DNA from: Planctomycetaceae bacterium
GTDB lineage: Bacteria; Planctomycetota; Planctomycetia; Planctomycetales; Planctomycetaceae
Assembly: GCA_041398825.1 (NCBI GenBank)
Contig: JAWKTX010000011.1
Coordinates: forward strand, 1 to 64,000
Direction of reading: 5' to 3'
Length of the DNA: 64,000 nt
Both the position numbers and the translations under genes were made by a program. This document shows, piece after piece, positions 35,814-45,620 of this stretch. The notes beneath the pieces were generated by a model. That model did not search any database. It saw only the letters and a program-made list of their open reading frames with translations, and was not told the origin of the DNA. The first letter of the stretch is position 1. Every line of letters begins with the position of its first letter.

Positions 35814-36050
35814 CTATGCTGCCTGATCCAGTGAGTGGTCTCCCTCGGATTCATCTTCGTACACGAGGTAATAGATGCTGCTGGCAGCTTCTTCCAGGTA
35901 ATGCTTGATGTTCTCGCTTTGCACGATTTCAATCAGATGGTCAAGGGCTTCGACAACCCGATCCACTTCATCACTGCTGATTTCTTCGTATTCCTCAATG
36001 TCCGCCAGATCCTTCAGTTCTGCATCCTGTTGATTCATGGCTTCTGTCAT
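35814..36050 (-). CDS. Small acidic protein of unknown function
   Basis: 78-aa very acidic soluble protein with mainly helical character (ELKDLADIEEYEEISSDEVD, RVVEALDHLIEIVQ, NIKHYLEEAASSIYYLVYED). ATG at 36050 is chosen: GGAG lies six bases upstream. It has its own terminator. I do not recognise a family; regularly spaced Leu/Ile suggest a small helical bundle or an adaptor. A GTG one codon upstream is an alternative start. Confidence 0.75.
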   Translation of the reverse strand: MTEAMNQQDAELKDLADIEEYEEISSDEVDRVVEALDHLIEIVQSENIKHYLEEAASSIYYLVYEDESEGDHSLDQAA

Positions 36051-36555
36051 CACTGTCTCCTGACGCGGGATTTTCCCGCCTGGTAACTGGAATCCGCGCT
36101 GGCTACGCGTCTTTCTTCACTTCGGTTGTTATCGGACAGGCGAGCGATCGCCTTTGAAAGAAACTGTGAGGGCTTTGGGAGCTGGCCCGATTGAAGAACC
36201 GGAGAATCCGGCGGATTTTCCCCAGGTTGATGCGGATCCGAACTCTCAACAGCGTAATGGATTCCCTGGATTCCCCATTTCCCTGACCTCATCGGACCCT
36301 CACGAAGCGGAAAACAGGCTCGAGTATTCAGTCCTCCTGAATCCAAAATCTCAGTCCTTCCGCGCCAGCGGACTTTTTCCCCGGCCGACTTGAGGCAACC
36401 GTCGGAGTTTTTTGTTGTGGTGTGACCGAAAACAGCGATAAACTGCTTGATCCTGCCGGTCAAATTCCGTTTTGCGTGAAGCAGTGGTAACTCTGGCGGT
36501 CAATTTGTTCAAAAAGGCTGACACTTTCGGCCGCGCGTACTTGAGGAGCTCTTCG
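36051..36555. other. Intergenic region between divergent genes
   Basis: 505 bases without a supported gene. Open frames of 137 (minus, to 36463) and 79 codons (plus, 36154-36393) lack family resemblance or good ribosome sites. A weak hairpin (CCGAC 36385-36389, GTCGG 36401-36405) followed by a T-run (36408-36413) could end a plus-strand transcript. Confidence 0.45.
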
Positions 36556-37395
36556 ATGCATCAGTCTGGTGGTTTGTTCAAACGTTCACTGATTCTCTGC
36601 GCTGCCGCTGCGGTGCTGGTCGTGACAGCCGGGGCCACCCAGGCTGAACCCGGACGACGGGAAGTGCGGAAGCCAGTCATTACAAAGCCGAAGTTTGATC
36701 CGACCGCTGAAAGAGTTGGTCTGTTCGATGGTAATGAATCCGGGCAATTGGAAACGAAGGTCGTACCAAGTGGATCACAGGGGGGATTTCTCCTGATCTC
36801 CAACAAGTCCGATCAACCGTTAACTGTTGAGCTCCCAGATGCTTTTGTCGCAGTACAGGTTCTGAAGCAGTTTGGTGGCGGCATGGGCGGCATGGGTGGC
36901 ATGGGCGGTATGGGCGGCGGCATGGGCGGTATGGGCGGCGGCGGAATGGGTGGCATGGGTGGCGGTGGTATGGGAGGACAAGGATTCTTCTCAATTCCGC
37001 CTGAACGAACTGTGCGGGTGCCCTATCACTCGGCATGTCTGAACCATGGAAAGGCAGACCCGTCTCCAAACCTCACATACAAGCTGGTCCCCGTCAGTGA
37101 ATACACGAATGATCCAATTCTGGCGGAATTGATTCAGCTGACCGCAACTGGTCGTGTGAACAAGCAGGCCGTACAGGCTGCTATCTGGACACGGACGGAT
37201 AATCTCACGTGGCAGCAGTTGGCAGCGAAGGGTACTCAGGGGCTCTTTGGCCACGTATCTTATTTTCAGCCTCAGGAGTTAGTCGGCGCTCAACTTCTGC
37301 TTTCAACGGCAGAAGGTCGAGTCAAAGAAAAGGCCTCCGAAACACCATCCGGTGTTTCTCAGCCTGCCGACAGGGTATCTGCCCGCATTCGCTAG
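36556..37395 (+). CDS. Exported Gly-Met repeat protein
   Basis: 279-aa exported protein. Signal peptide after KRSLILCAAAAVLVVTAGATQA. The first folded part (FDPTAERVGLFDGNESGQLE, GGFLLISNKSDQPLTVELPD) is followed by a Gly-Met repeat (about residues 107-142: GGMGGMGG, GGGMGG) and a C-terminal part with SIPPERTVRVPYHSACLNHGK, including Cys and His, and AIWTRTDNLTWQQLAAK. The ATG at 36556 has GAGGAG seven bases upstream. Similar Gly/Met-rich exported proteins occur in planctomycetes; the function is unknown. The gene ends before a strong terminator. Confidence 0.82.
   Translation: MHQSGGLFKRSLILCAAAAVLVVTAGATQAEPGRREVRKPVITKPKFDPTAERVGLFDGNESGQLETKVVPSGSQGGFLLISNKSDQPLTVELPDAFVAVQVLKQFGGGMGGMGGMGGMGGGMGGMGGGGMGGMGGGGMGGQGFFSIPPERTVRVPYHSACLNHGKADPSPNLTYKLVPVSEYTNDPILAELIQLTATGRVNKQAVQAAIWTRTDNLTWQQLAAKGTQGLFGHVSYFQPQELVGAQLLLSTAEGRVKEKASETPSGVSQPADRVSARIR
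36874..36981 (+). repeat. Gly-Met codon repeat
   Basis: In-frame repeat of GGC/GGT and ATG codons with a 9-bp base period (GGCATGGGC), about 36 codons long. It is imperfect and likely to vary in length between strains. Confidence 0.9.
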
Positions 37396-37429
37396 GCTCC
37401 ACGAGCGATCTCAATGTGCATTCAGCAGA

Positions 37430-37460
37430 AAAGGGCTGCCGGAAACGGTAGCCCTTTTTT
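37430..37460 (+). terminator. Rho-independent terminator
   Basis: Stem of about 12 bp (37430-37441 with 37446-37457), GAAA tetraloop and six to seven T. It closes the Gly-Met repeat protein gene and sits 31 bp before the convergent rsmB stop. Confidence 0.93.
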
Positions 37461-37490
37461 CTTTGCGCGTGGCGAAGAAGAGCTGTGCCG

Positions 37491-39104
37491 TTAACGATGT
37501 GAAACAAGGAGGGCCTGATAGGCGCCATCCGAGGGTCGTCCGGGAAGGAACTGCTGATCACGCTCCAACCGAATTGCAGGAAAGGCCTGCAGCACGGCAT
37601 CGACAACCCGCCGGTTTTCTTCCGCCTCAATACTGCAGGTCGAATACACGATGCGTCCTGCGGGAGCGATGCGCTCACACGCCTGGATCAACAATCTGGT
37701 TTGCAGCGTTACCAGCTCTGCGAGGTCCTCGGTTGAGAATCTCCATCGGGCCTCTGGTCTGCGTCCCAGCACTCCCGTATTCGAACATGGAACGTCGACC
37801 AGAATCAAATCGAACGGACCGTCGGGTAGATTGGTCCCATCCTTTGTGACCAGGCACAACTGAACATTCCGGATGTTCAGCCTTTCGGTGTTCTGGCGAA
37901 TTCGTTCGAGCCGAGACCCCGAGATGTCGCAAGCGGTGATCATGGCTTTGTCATCTGTCAGTTCTGCCAGATGGCAGGTCTTGCCTCCGGGCGCGGCACA
38001 AAGATCAAGAATGCTCTCTCCCGGCCTGGGTGCGGCCAGCTCTGCTGCAGCAGTGGCACTGGCATCCTGAATGCTCCAGTCCCCGTCCATGAATCCCGGC
38101 AATTGCTCCACGCGACCGGTGGAAGAAATTCGCAGCGTACCGGCAGAATGGCCTTCTTCAACGATGCAGTGTCCGGTTAATGCTTCGCGCACGGTGTCCA
38201 CTGTTGCCTGCCGTTTATTGATTCGGACCGACAGGGATGCTGGATACAGCGAATGGAATCCGGCCGCCATTAGTTCTTCCATAGACATCCTGCCTGTCCA
38301 TCGGACTGCTAACGCACTGGGCAGAGAGAACGCATCCCCGAACCATTCGGCCAGGTTTTGGGAGGGATCGGTCAGAACTGGCTGTGTCATCTGAACCCAG
38401 TGGCCGGGGCTTACCGGAATGAACGCTGCGTCGGGCGGCATCGGTTCGTTCGACTCCGTATCCACCTTGTCTGCCACCATTCGTGCGATACCGCGCAACA
38501 CGCCGTTCACGAACTTTGTCCATCGTTCGCGATTCAATTGACGGCAGAGTTTGACTGAGGAGTCGACTGCGGCATGGTCGGGTGTCGCAGCAAAAAGAAT
38601 CTGATAGACACCAAGCTGCAGCACGCGCCACAGATCATTCTCAACGTTATGCCTCGGCCGTGTCAGTTGTTTCGCGATGACTGCGTCGATTGTCCGCCTG
38701 CGACGAACCACGCCGGAAGAAAGGTCCACAGCCTGACCACGCTCTCCGGAACTCAGTTGATGATGTCGGTCGAGATCTGACAAGATGTCCTGAAGAAAAT
38801 CATTCCCGTGTTCGAAGAGCTGCAGAGCTCGCCATGCAAGAAGTCGACCAGAGGTGATGGCCGCCACTTTGGCTTCGATCGCGGCGAAATCTTCTTTGGA
38901 GCCTGTACTTCCGTGTTGATTTTCACCACTCGAGTAGAGTTTGGCATTCCGTTCCGGCGATGATGGATCCGGCTTTCTATTCTTTCTGTTTCGTTTTTCG
39001 CCTGCTGTGTCGCCCTTTTCCTCTTCGCCCTGAGGTCGAACCCGCAGGTTTGTCTTGAACTTTGGCCTTGCGAAATCCCACGGGTTATTCCCTTCAGTGC
39101 TCAT
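37491..39104 (-). CDS. rsmB: 16S rRNA (cytosine-967-C5) methyltransferase RsmB-like
   Basis: 537-aa protein. A poorly conserved charged region (about 1-85, Lys/Arg/Glu-rich) precedes a NusB-like RNA-binding domain (about 90-220: LAWRALQLFEHGNDFLQD, LGVYQILFAATPDHAAVDSS, FVNGVLRGIARM) and the C-terminal m5C methyltransferase. SAM motif DLCAAPGGKTCH, catalytic-loop DVPCSNTGVLGRRPEARWR and the second Cys in STCSIEAEEN are all present. Transfers methyl from SAM to C967 of 16S rRNA. The ATG at 39104 overlaps the aroA stop (ATGA), so translation is probably coupled. Confidence 0.92.
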   Translation of the reverse strand: MSTEGNNPWDFARPKFKTNLRVRPQGEEEKGDTAGEKRNRKNRKPDPSSPERNAKLYSSGENQHGSTGSKEDFAAIEAKVAAITSGRLLAWRALQLFEHGNDFLQDILSDLDRHHQLSSGERGQAVDLSSGVVRRRRTIDAVIAKQLTRPRHNVENDLWRVLQLGVYQILFAATPDHAAVDSSVKLCRQLNRERWTKFVNGVLRGIARMVADKVDTESNEPMPPDAAFIPVSPGHWVQMTQPVLTDPSQNLAEWFGDAFSLPSALAVRWTGRMSMEELMAAGFHSLYPASLSVRINKRQATVDTVREALTGHCIVEEGHSAGTLRISSTGRVEQLPGFMDGDWSIQDASATAAAELAAPRPGESILDLCAAPGGKTCHLAELTDDKAMITACDISGSRLERIRQNTERLNIRNVQLCLVTKDGTNLPDGPFDLILVDVPCSNTGVLGRRPEARWRFSTEDLAELVTLQTRLLIQACERIAPAGRIVYSTCSIEAEENRRVVDAVLQAFPAIRLERDQQFLPGRPSDGAYQALLVSHR

Positions 39105-40411
39105 GCTTCGCCTCGCTGAAAACTGGTTTCGCAAAGTGCCCCAAGATCTTCGAAGTAACCCGGATATGTTTTTGCCGTACATCCGGGATCCAGAATTCGA
39201 ATGCCTTGTGCTCTGAGTCCCAATAAAGAAAAGCTCATCGCCATTCTATGGTCGTCGTAGGTGTGTATGTCTGCGGGATGGACAGGCCCCGGTTCGATTT
39301 GCAGACCATTGGGATGCTCATGAGCAGCGATACCGGCGCGATTCAGTTCGGTGACCACTGCTGCAATACGGTCTGTTTCTTTGTGTCGCATGTGCCCCAC
39401 GTTACGGATTGTTGTCGGAGAATCTGCAAACACGGCCACCACGGCGAGGGTCTGTGCTGTATCGCTGATCGCGTTCATATCAACGTCAATACCATGCAGT
39501 GGCTTGCCTTTTACTGTGATACTGGAATCTTCATATTGAACTTCACAGCCCATTTGCTGCAATGCATCGACAAACCCCACGTCTCCCTGCTTGGCTGTGC
39601 GAGTAAGACCCTCAACGGTAACGGTCCCCTGGGTGATGGCCGCAAGTGCAAAGAAATAACTGGCAGCGGAAGCGTCCGGTTCAATTTCGTAGATTCGTGG
39701 CTTGTAAGCCGCGGGCAGCACCTGGAATGAGGACAGATCATCCGGATGCTCGACCTGAATTCCAAACTCCGACATCATCTGAAGAGTCATCGTAACGTAT
39801 GGCTTTGAAACCAATTCTCCGCTGACCACAATCGAAGTTGCGTTTGATGCTGCCGGGGCCGCCATCAGAAGACTGCTCAGAAACTGGCTGCTGATATCCC
39901 CGGCGATTGTTGCCTGCCCTCCGTTTAAGCGACCGTTTGCACCATCAACGACAATGGGCGGGCAGTCGGTCGAATCGATTTCAAAGCGTACACTTGTTCC
40001 GAGCTGGGACAAGGTCCGAGCCAGGTCGCCAATCGGTCGTTCGCGCATCCGTTTGACTCCATCCAGTCGATACTGTCCATGGCCCAAAGCACACAACGAA
40101 GTCAGGAAGCGAATGCTTGTTCCGCTGTTTTCCAGCCACAGGTCTGCCGATTGCGCGGGGATTCTTCCGCCAAGACCTGTGATGCGGCAGGTACATTGCC
40201 GTAGATCCTGATCCACGGTAAACCCGAGGCGACGCAGGCTTTCAATCATCACGCGAGTGTCCTGGCTGTCGAGAACGCCGGTGAGAGTTGTGGTACCGTC
40301 GGCCAGAGCGGCCAGGATGAGTGCTCGATTCGTGATGCTTTTCGAACCAGGCGGTCGGATCCTGCCGTTCACGGGGGACGAAATGGGTTGAATCTGAATT
40401 GCCTCGGTCAT
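39101..40411 (-). CDS. aroA: 3-phosphoshikimate 1-carboxyvinyltransferase (EPSP synthase)
   Basis: 436-aa cytosolic enzyme joining PEP and shikimate-3-phosphate in the chorismate pathway. N-terminal RPPGSKSITNRALILAAL is the PEP/S3P-binding signature, followed by NSGTSIRFLTSL and GVKRMRERPIGDL. The C half has PDASAASYFFALAA and THMRHKETDRI-type residues, then DDHRMAMSFSL. Length is standard. The frame upstream of 40411 lacks features, so MTEAIQIQ is the chosen start. It runs into rsmB by a 4-bp ATGA overlap. Confidence 0.96.
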   Translation of the reverse strand: MTEAIQIQPISSPVNGRIRPPGSKSITNRALILAALADGTTTLTGVLDSQDTRVMIESLRRLGFTVDQDLRQCTCRITGLGGRIPAQSADLWLENSGTSIRFLTSLCALGHGQYRLDGVKRMRERPIGDLARTLSQLGTSVRFEIDSTDCPPIVVDGANGRLNGGQATIAGDISSQFLSSLLMAAPAASNATSIVVSGELVSKPYVTMTLQMMSEFGIQVEHPDDLSSFQVLPAAYKPRIYEIEPDASAASYFFALAAITQGTVTVEGLTRTAKQGDVGFVDALQQMGCEVQYEDSSITVKGKPLHGIDVDMNAISDTAQTLAVVAVFADSPTTIRNVGHMRHKETDRIAAVVTELNRAGIAAHEHPNGLQIEPGPVHPADIHTYDDHRMAMSFSLLGLRAQGIRILDPGCTAKTYPGYFEDLGALCETSFQRGEA

Positions 40412-40534
40412 TGCGAGCCTTTGACGGTTACCTGCGAAACGCCTTGCCAACGGGGGCAGAGAACTCTAGCCGTTTTACAGTGAGAAGGCCTGTACGACTG
40501 AAGAAACACGACGATTTTCTCATTCAACGTCGTT

Positions 40535-43500
40535 TCACTCGCGAGTGATCGTTTCGTCCAGGTTCAAAAGAAGGCTGGCTACCGTCATCCATGTGGCCCA
40601 TTCGTCAGCGATCTCCGGGGGCTCAACTGCAGCGTCTGCGACGTCAACTGCCGATGCACCAGAAGCCTGGAATTCTCCTGATGCAAGGATTCCAGCCGGC
40701 ATGTCGCCCACTTCAATCAGCCGCTGTGCTTCGCCGGGGGATTTTTTGAATCCCTCGCGCACTGTCTCAAGTGTTGTTTGAAGTGTCGACAATTCATCGG
40801 CAACCAGCGATCGCCCCAAAATCCGCTCTGCGAGATTATTCAGGCGTTCCGATGCAGCCGAATCGATATTCAAAGCGTGAAGTCCCAGCATCCTGGCTGC
40901 TTCGAGACCCGTCGCATCATTCAGCAGTGTTAATGCCTGAAGCGGCGTATTCGTCTGGCGACGTCCGACTTCACACACACGTCGCTGGGCACTGTCAAAT
41001 AAGAACGTGGGAGCGCTTGAACGCCGCCAAAAGGCGTAAATCGTTCGTCGGTATTGAGCTGCACCTACACTTGGAAGGTAGGTGAAGCGCCCCATGAAGA
41101 TTTCCTGCCAGACACCATTGGGCTGATGGGGCATGACCGGAGGTCCACCAACGGCTTCATTCAGAAGTCCGCTGTAACTCAGCGCTGCATCGCGAATCAT
41201 CCACGCAGGCAGGCGAAATCGCGTCTGCCGTGCGAGCAGTCGGTTTTCCGGATCTCGTTCTTTCAGGGAGTCTGAAAGATCGCTGCTCTGTTGATACGTC
41301 TGGCTGGACACAATCAACCGTATGAGATTATGGAGATTCCAGTCGTGTTCCATGAGTTCAACGGCCAGCCAGTCCAGTAACTCCGGATGGGTCGGACGTT
41401 CCCCCTGAAGGCCAAAGTCATCAGGAGTTCGCGCAGACCGTAACCGAACAGCATTTGCCAGAGATGATTCACTACCACTCTTGCTGTCAGCGGGTTTTGC
41501 CGTGAGACAATCCATCTGCCCAGTTCGAGCCGTGAAAGTTCAGCCGCTGAGTTTCCAGCAGCATTGGTATCGGACGGATGAACCTGAAAGACGTCCGGAA
41601 ATCCCGCCGCAACTTCATCCGCATGGGCATCCCAGACGCCACGATTCAGCACGAATGTTTTTCGCTTTTTCTCTCGCTCCGCCAGCACCATAACGTTCAG
41701 CGATTCGCTGGCCTTCCTGCATTCCGCGAGTTGTTGATCGGCTCGTTCCGCAAGTGAAACATAGTGTTGATAATGCGCATGGTCGCTCAGATACTGAGCC
41801 AGGAGGCGATCACGAAGTTGAGGAGAAATCTCTGAGCTGTCAGAAGGTTTCAGCCGTGCGAGTTCTGCCAGAGGCATTTCATTCAGACTTCGAACTGCTG
41901 CGCCTGGTTGATCCGAGACAGAAACGCGAAACCTGCCAATATTGGCATCACCATCAGTCGATCTTTGCAGCATGACAAAGACCAGCTCTGCGTCGGCTGG
42001 AATCTCAAGTGGCTGTTTCAGTGCGAAGACTGCTGTTTGCGGGTTTCGAATTTCGTCTGCATCGACCATCCATCCATTGCGGGGGTCGTCATCCAGCGTA
42101 TCTTTCACTCGTCCATATGCCCGACCTTTCGCCGGAATTTCATGGGTGGCCACCGCATTGTCAAATTCGACATCTGTCAACTGGTTACTGCCCATTCGGC
42201 GAATCTGGAGCTTGACATCCGTCAGGATGAACTGACCAGTGGAACCTCTCGATAATGTTCCGCGTTTTGAGTTCTCCGGGAAAACTTCCAGGCGGATGCC
42301 TGTTACGCGACGCAAATCGGTCCGGCCGATGATTCGGTAGTCGTCCTGGAAAGGGTTTGGTCCAGTGGCCTCAACGATCGATTCACCAGCGAGCCTCAGC
42401 AATGAACCTTCAGTGCTATCAAGGGCCTGAGGATGCAATGCGTGCCACGGGACAAAACTATCCTGCCGAACGGAATCGATTTGCAACTCCAGCCAGGATT
42501 CAAACTGCTTTAATGCTTTCTGTCGCGCTTCCTGTTCCCATCGCCGGCGTTCATCTGCGATCCCGGCTGCCTCTGAAACAGCTCGATCGGCATACGGCGA
42601 TTTGTACTTCATAAATGGCTTCGCACCGCCGCCGGCTTTGCCATCTTCGTCGATACTGTTGAAGAAAGCGGAAAGCCTGTAATAGTCATGTTGAGACACG
42701 GGGTCGAATTTGTGGGAATGGCACTGACAGCAGCCAAGGGTGAGCCCGAGCCAAACGGTCCCGATGGTATTCGTCCGGTCGATGACGTAATCGACGCGAC
42801 TTTCTTCCGGATCACGGCCCCCCTCGCCGTTTGTCATGTGATTTCGGTGAAAGCAGGTGGCCAGAATCTGTTCCGCTGTCGGACCTGGAAGCAAATCACC
42901 GGCGAACTGTTCGATCGTAAACTGATCGAAAGGCATATTCTGATTGAACGCACCGATGACCCAGTCGCGCCAGGGCCAGTTACTTCTCGTTGCATCGGCC
43001 TGGTAACCGTCTGTATCAGAATATCTTGCGGCATCCAGCCACCACATTGCCATTCGCTCGCCATAGTGCGGCGACTTCAGCAGCTCGTCAATGAATGCTT
43101 CTGTTGTGGTGCCATCGCTTAAATCTGCCCGCGGTGGCAATCCCGTCAAATCAAACGCCAGCCGACGCCGTAATACATGTGGGTCAGCCGGAGGCGAAAA
43201 CGCAAGTCCTTCCCTGCGAAGTCGATCGCCAACGAAGGCATCAACCGGGTTCAAAGATTGCGGTCCCTGACCCTTGCGACCGGGCAATGCCGATTTTTGA
43301 GGTAATTCAAATGACCAGTGCTTTCCCCAGACGGCTCCCTGCTGAATCCATGTTTCAAGGATGCGAATCTCTTCTGCTGTCAGGGCTTTGCGATGCGAAT
43401 CCGGCGGAGGCATCACGGTTGCTTCGTCGGTCGACCGAACTCGCTGAATCAGTTCGCTGCTTCGGGGATCGCCGACCCTGATCGCAGAGGTTCCCGCGCG

Positions 43501-43770
43501 ATCTCTCAGTGCTTCATCGCGAACATCGAGTCGGAGATCTGCTTCCCGATGTGATTCATCGGGGCCGTGGCAGTGAAAACACCTGTCGGAAAGGATTGGC
43601 AGCACGTCCCGACCAAAGAGTATCTCTGCTGCATCATCCACAGCCCAGGCTGTTTCTGTCGCCGTGATAAGCACAAAGACCAGCCGAAAACATGCCAGAA
43701 CAGTTTTCGCGACGCAGCCCACTGATTCGGCGGTCAGCAATTGCAAACGACCTTGCGTGTCTCCAGCCAT
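40535..43770 (-). pseudogene. DUF1549/DUF1553 cytochrome-type protein, broken by one frameshift
   Basis: A PSCyt1-PSCyt2-PSD1 gene in two frames. The first frame runs from 43770 (signal-like start, CFHCHGPDES haem motif, DUF1549 with LGCCQCHSHKFDPV, NPLTARVVVNHLWQMLFGYGL) and loses homology just after FGYGL. The second frame carries the rest (RTPDDFGLQGERPTHPELLD through NTPLQALTLLNDATGLEAAR). Comparison with the paralogue at 10418 (GIVKTSEDFG) shows one base is missing at about 41428-41436. No slippery heptamer is visible, so the gene is either a recent pseudogene or carries a sequencing error. All domains are otherwise well preserved. It lies 114 bp after the ThuA gene on the same strand. 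Confidence 0.85.
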
Positions 43771-43884
43771 TGCCTTGCCCTTTGATGAGTCATCGGCATG
43801 TGCGATGAATCGGTAGACAACAAATGAACGTCAGGCAATGCCGCAGGTGGCATCGTCTGACGTGAAATAACAACACCTCGGTTG

Positions 43885-44739
43885 TCAGTCTTTCTTCGAC
43901 CTTGTAGTGGCAACGGATTTTGCGAGCGCTTCCTGAGCTTCCGAAAGAGCGGAATTTGGCTTCGATTCCCCCTGAACATCACCACGGATCCATTTGATTC
44001 CCGCAGTGATCGAATCCAGGAATCGCTGATCAGTCCATGTGGATTCGTTGTGGCCAAGATTGTTGAAGTAAACGTGACCTTCTCCCCATGGCTTCACCCA
44101 GGCAACCGGCACATGGTATGGCATGGAGGGGCTGCATTTCTCCATGTTCAGACTCATCAGAACCCGAACTTTTTCCGGCTGCCAGTTCTTGTACTGATAG
44201 ATTTCATCTTTGATTGTAAATTCGGCGCCGAATGGCTTCATCGTGGGATGATCGGGTTCGTGAACTGTGATCGTCACCGTGTTACCGGCGTTCCACGGGT
44301 GACCGTTAAAAGTGCCGCCGACCATATCCCAATAGGGCTGAAAGTCACCATAGGTATCGGCGGCGGAGTGAAAGCCAATGAACCCGTGGCCTTTTTGTCG
44401 CAGCCAGTCGTTCAGGAAATAGTCCATGTCGGAGTCAGCGATCGGCAGTTTGCCGGTCGTGTAAAACATAACGATGTCGTAATTCTTCAGGTTCTCTTTT
44501 GTAAAATCAGCAGCGGTATCCTGAGTACAGTCGACGCTGAAGAGTTCTGTTTTTTCCCCGAGCTGAATCATTGAGATTTCTGCTGCGGCCAACTTGTCTG
44601 ACGGGCGTTTGACAGAATCGTGAACAAACCCCTGGCTTTGCGTCACCATGAGTATCCGAGACTTTTCAGCCGCATGAATGGCATGATCAGGCAATACAGC
44701 AAGACTCAGGGTCAACAGTCCCAACAGCGTCTTCATCAT
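43885..44739 (-). CDS. Exported ThuA-domain protein
   Basis: 284-aa exported protein: signal peptide (LLGLLTLSLAVLPDHAIHA) then a ThuA/trehalose-utilisation glutamine-amidotransferase-like fold. Blocks: RILMVTQSQGFVHDSV, YDIVMFYTTGKLPI, KGHGFIGFHSAADTYGDF, YWDMVGGTFNGHPW, PVAWVKPWGEGHVYFNNLGHNESTW. The family's conserved FHSA and HPW residues are present. Planctomycete ThuA proteins often accompany sugar dehydrogenases and DUF1549/1553 genes, as here. GGGGAG seven bases upstream supports the ATG at 44739. Confidence 0.9.
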   Translation of the reverse strand: MMKTLLGLLTLSLAVLPDHAIHAAEKSRILMVTQSQGFVHDSVKRPSDKLAAAEISMIQLGEKTELFSVDCTQDTAADFTKENLKNYDIVMFYTTGKLPIADSDMDYFLNDWLRQKGHGFIGFHSAADTYGDFQPYWDMVGGTFNGHPWNAGNTVTITVHEPDHPTMKPFGAEFTIKDEIYQYKNWQPEKVRVLMSLNMEKCSPSMPYHVPVAWVKPWGEGHVYFNNLGHNESTWTDQRFLDSITAGIKWIRGDVQGESKPNSALSEAQEALAKSVATTRSKKD

Positions 44740-45015
44740 CAGATTGCTCCCCTAGCAGTTCCATTTTTCCCCAGGCAAAACACTGCCGATACGTTTCGTC
44801 CCGGCGCTGGCCAAAATGATAGCAGTCACAGGATGGCGTTTCTTCTCTGATCTCCATGATTCCTGGCGACCTGATTTATTGTTCTGCAATCTGATGACTT
44901 GCAACGCCGTTTACCTTGCGATAAGTACCGGATTTAATCCGATTACATGTTGTGGTGGCAGACCACCGAATCCGGAACAGAGTTCCTTCTGACCCTATCA
45001 AGTAAGAGCCAAAAG

Positions 45016-45564
45016 ATGAGTAGCCAGAGAATTGTGATGCGGACCGGCGAAGCCATGGTGGAAGACGAGCCGCACTGGTCAGCCGCCGAACCAGAGGTTG
45101 TGATCGGTGAGCTTGATGGCCCCGTCGGTACGGCCATCGCAACTCTCATGGGCGATCAGACTAAGGGGCATACGAAGGTCTTTGCGATCCTGGACTGCGA
45201 TATTCAGGTGAAGCCCGTCACGGTCATGGTGAGCAAGGTGACCGTCGACAACGAAAAATATACCAACATTTTGATGGGGACGGTTCAGGCGGCCGTTGCC
45301 AACGGGGTTCTTGATGCGGTGCGCGCCGGCTTCATCCCGAAAGAAAAAGCCAATGACCTGGGTATTATCGTTTCAGTTTGGCTCGACCCCAGCGTCACTA
45401 CAGAAGAGGTCGACTACGAAATCCTTTTCAGGACGCATCGCGCAGCGATGACCCGCGCCCTGGAAAAGGCCATGAGCAATGAGCCGACAATTGACTGGCT
45501 GCTGGAGAATCAGGACAGCATTGTGCACTGCTTCCACCAGATCGCACTGGATGGTGCTGTTTGA
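45016..45564 (+). CDS. Formaldehyde-activating enzyme (Fae)-like protein
   Basis: 182-aa protein of the Fae family, which couples formaldehyde to tetrahydromethanopterin in C1 metabolism. Family blocks: RTGEAMVEDEP, GELDGPVGTAIATLMGDQTK, GHTKVFAILDCDIQVKPVTV, SKVTVDN, GTVQAAVANGVLDAV. Alignment from memory puts Glu25 (AEPEVVIG) where Fae has its catalytic His (AHIDLLIG), so true formaldehyde-activating activity is doubtful; a nearby His20 could compensate. The start at 45016 is a guess between this ATG and the upstream one at 44947; the homology begins after it. No other H4MPT-pathway gene is in the window. Planctomycetes are known to carry this pathway and several Fae homologues. Confidence 0.82.
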   Translation: MSSQRIVMRTGEAMVEDEPHWSAAEPEVVIGELDGPVGTAIATLMGDQTKGHTKVFAILDCDIQVKPVTVMVSKVTVDNEKYTNILMGTVQAAVANGVLDAVRAGFIPKEKANDLGIIVSVWLDPSVTTEEVDYEILFRTHRAAMTRALEKAMSNEPTIDWLLENQDSIVHCFHQIALDGAV

Positions 45565-45620
45565 TCGCGATCGAGTGCTGGCCGAATGGTCGCCGGTTCA
45601 CCGATGATGTAGTCGCCGGA

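Noticed and set aside
36050..36463. 137-aa minus-strand gene
   Set aside because: Composition is not protein-like and there is no ribosome site; probably a chance open frame.
40455..40520. Possible fourth degenerate copy of the dispersed repeat
   Set aside because: Only about 15 bases (AACACGACGATTTTC) resemble the repeat's central block; the flanking stems and the GAGCCAGTCC block are missing.
41410..41450. Programmed -1 frameshift in the DUF1549/1553 gene
   Set aside because: No slippery heptamer or downstream stimulatory hairpin is visible; simple deletion is more likely.
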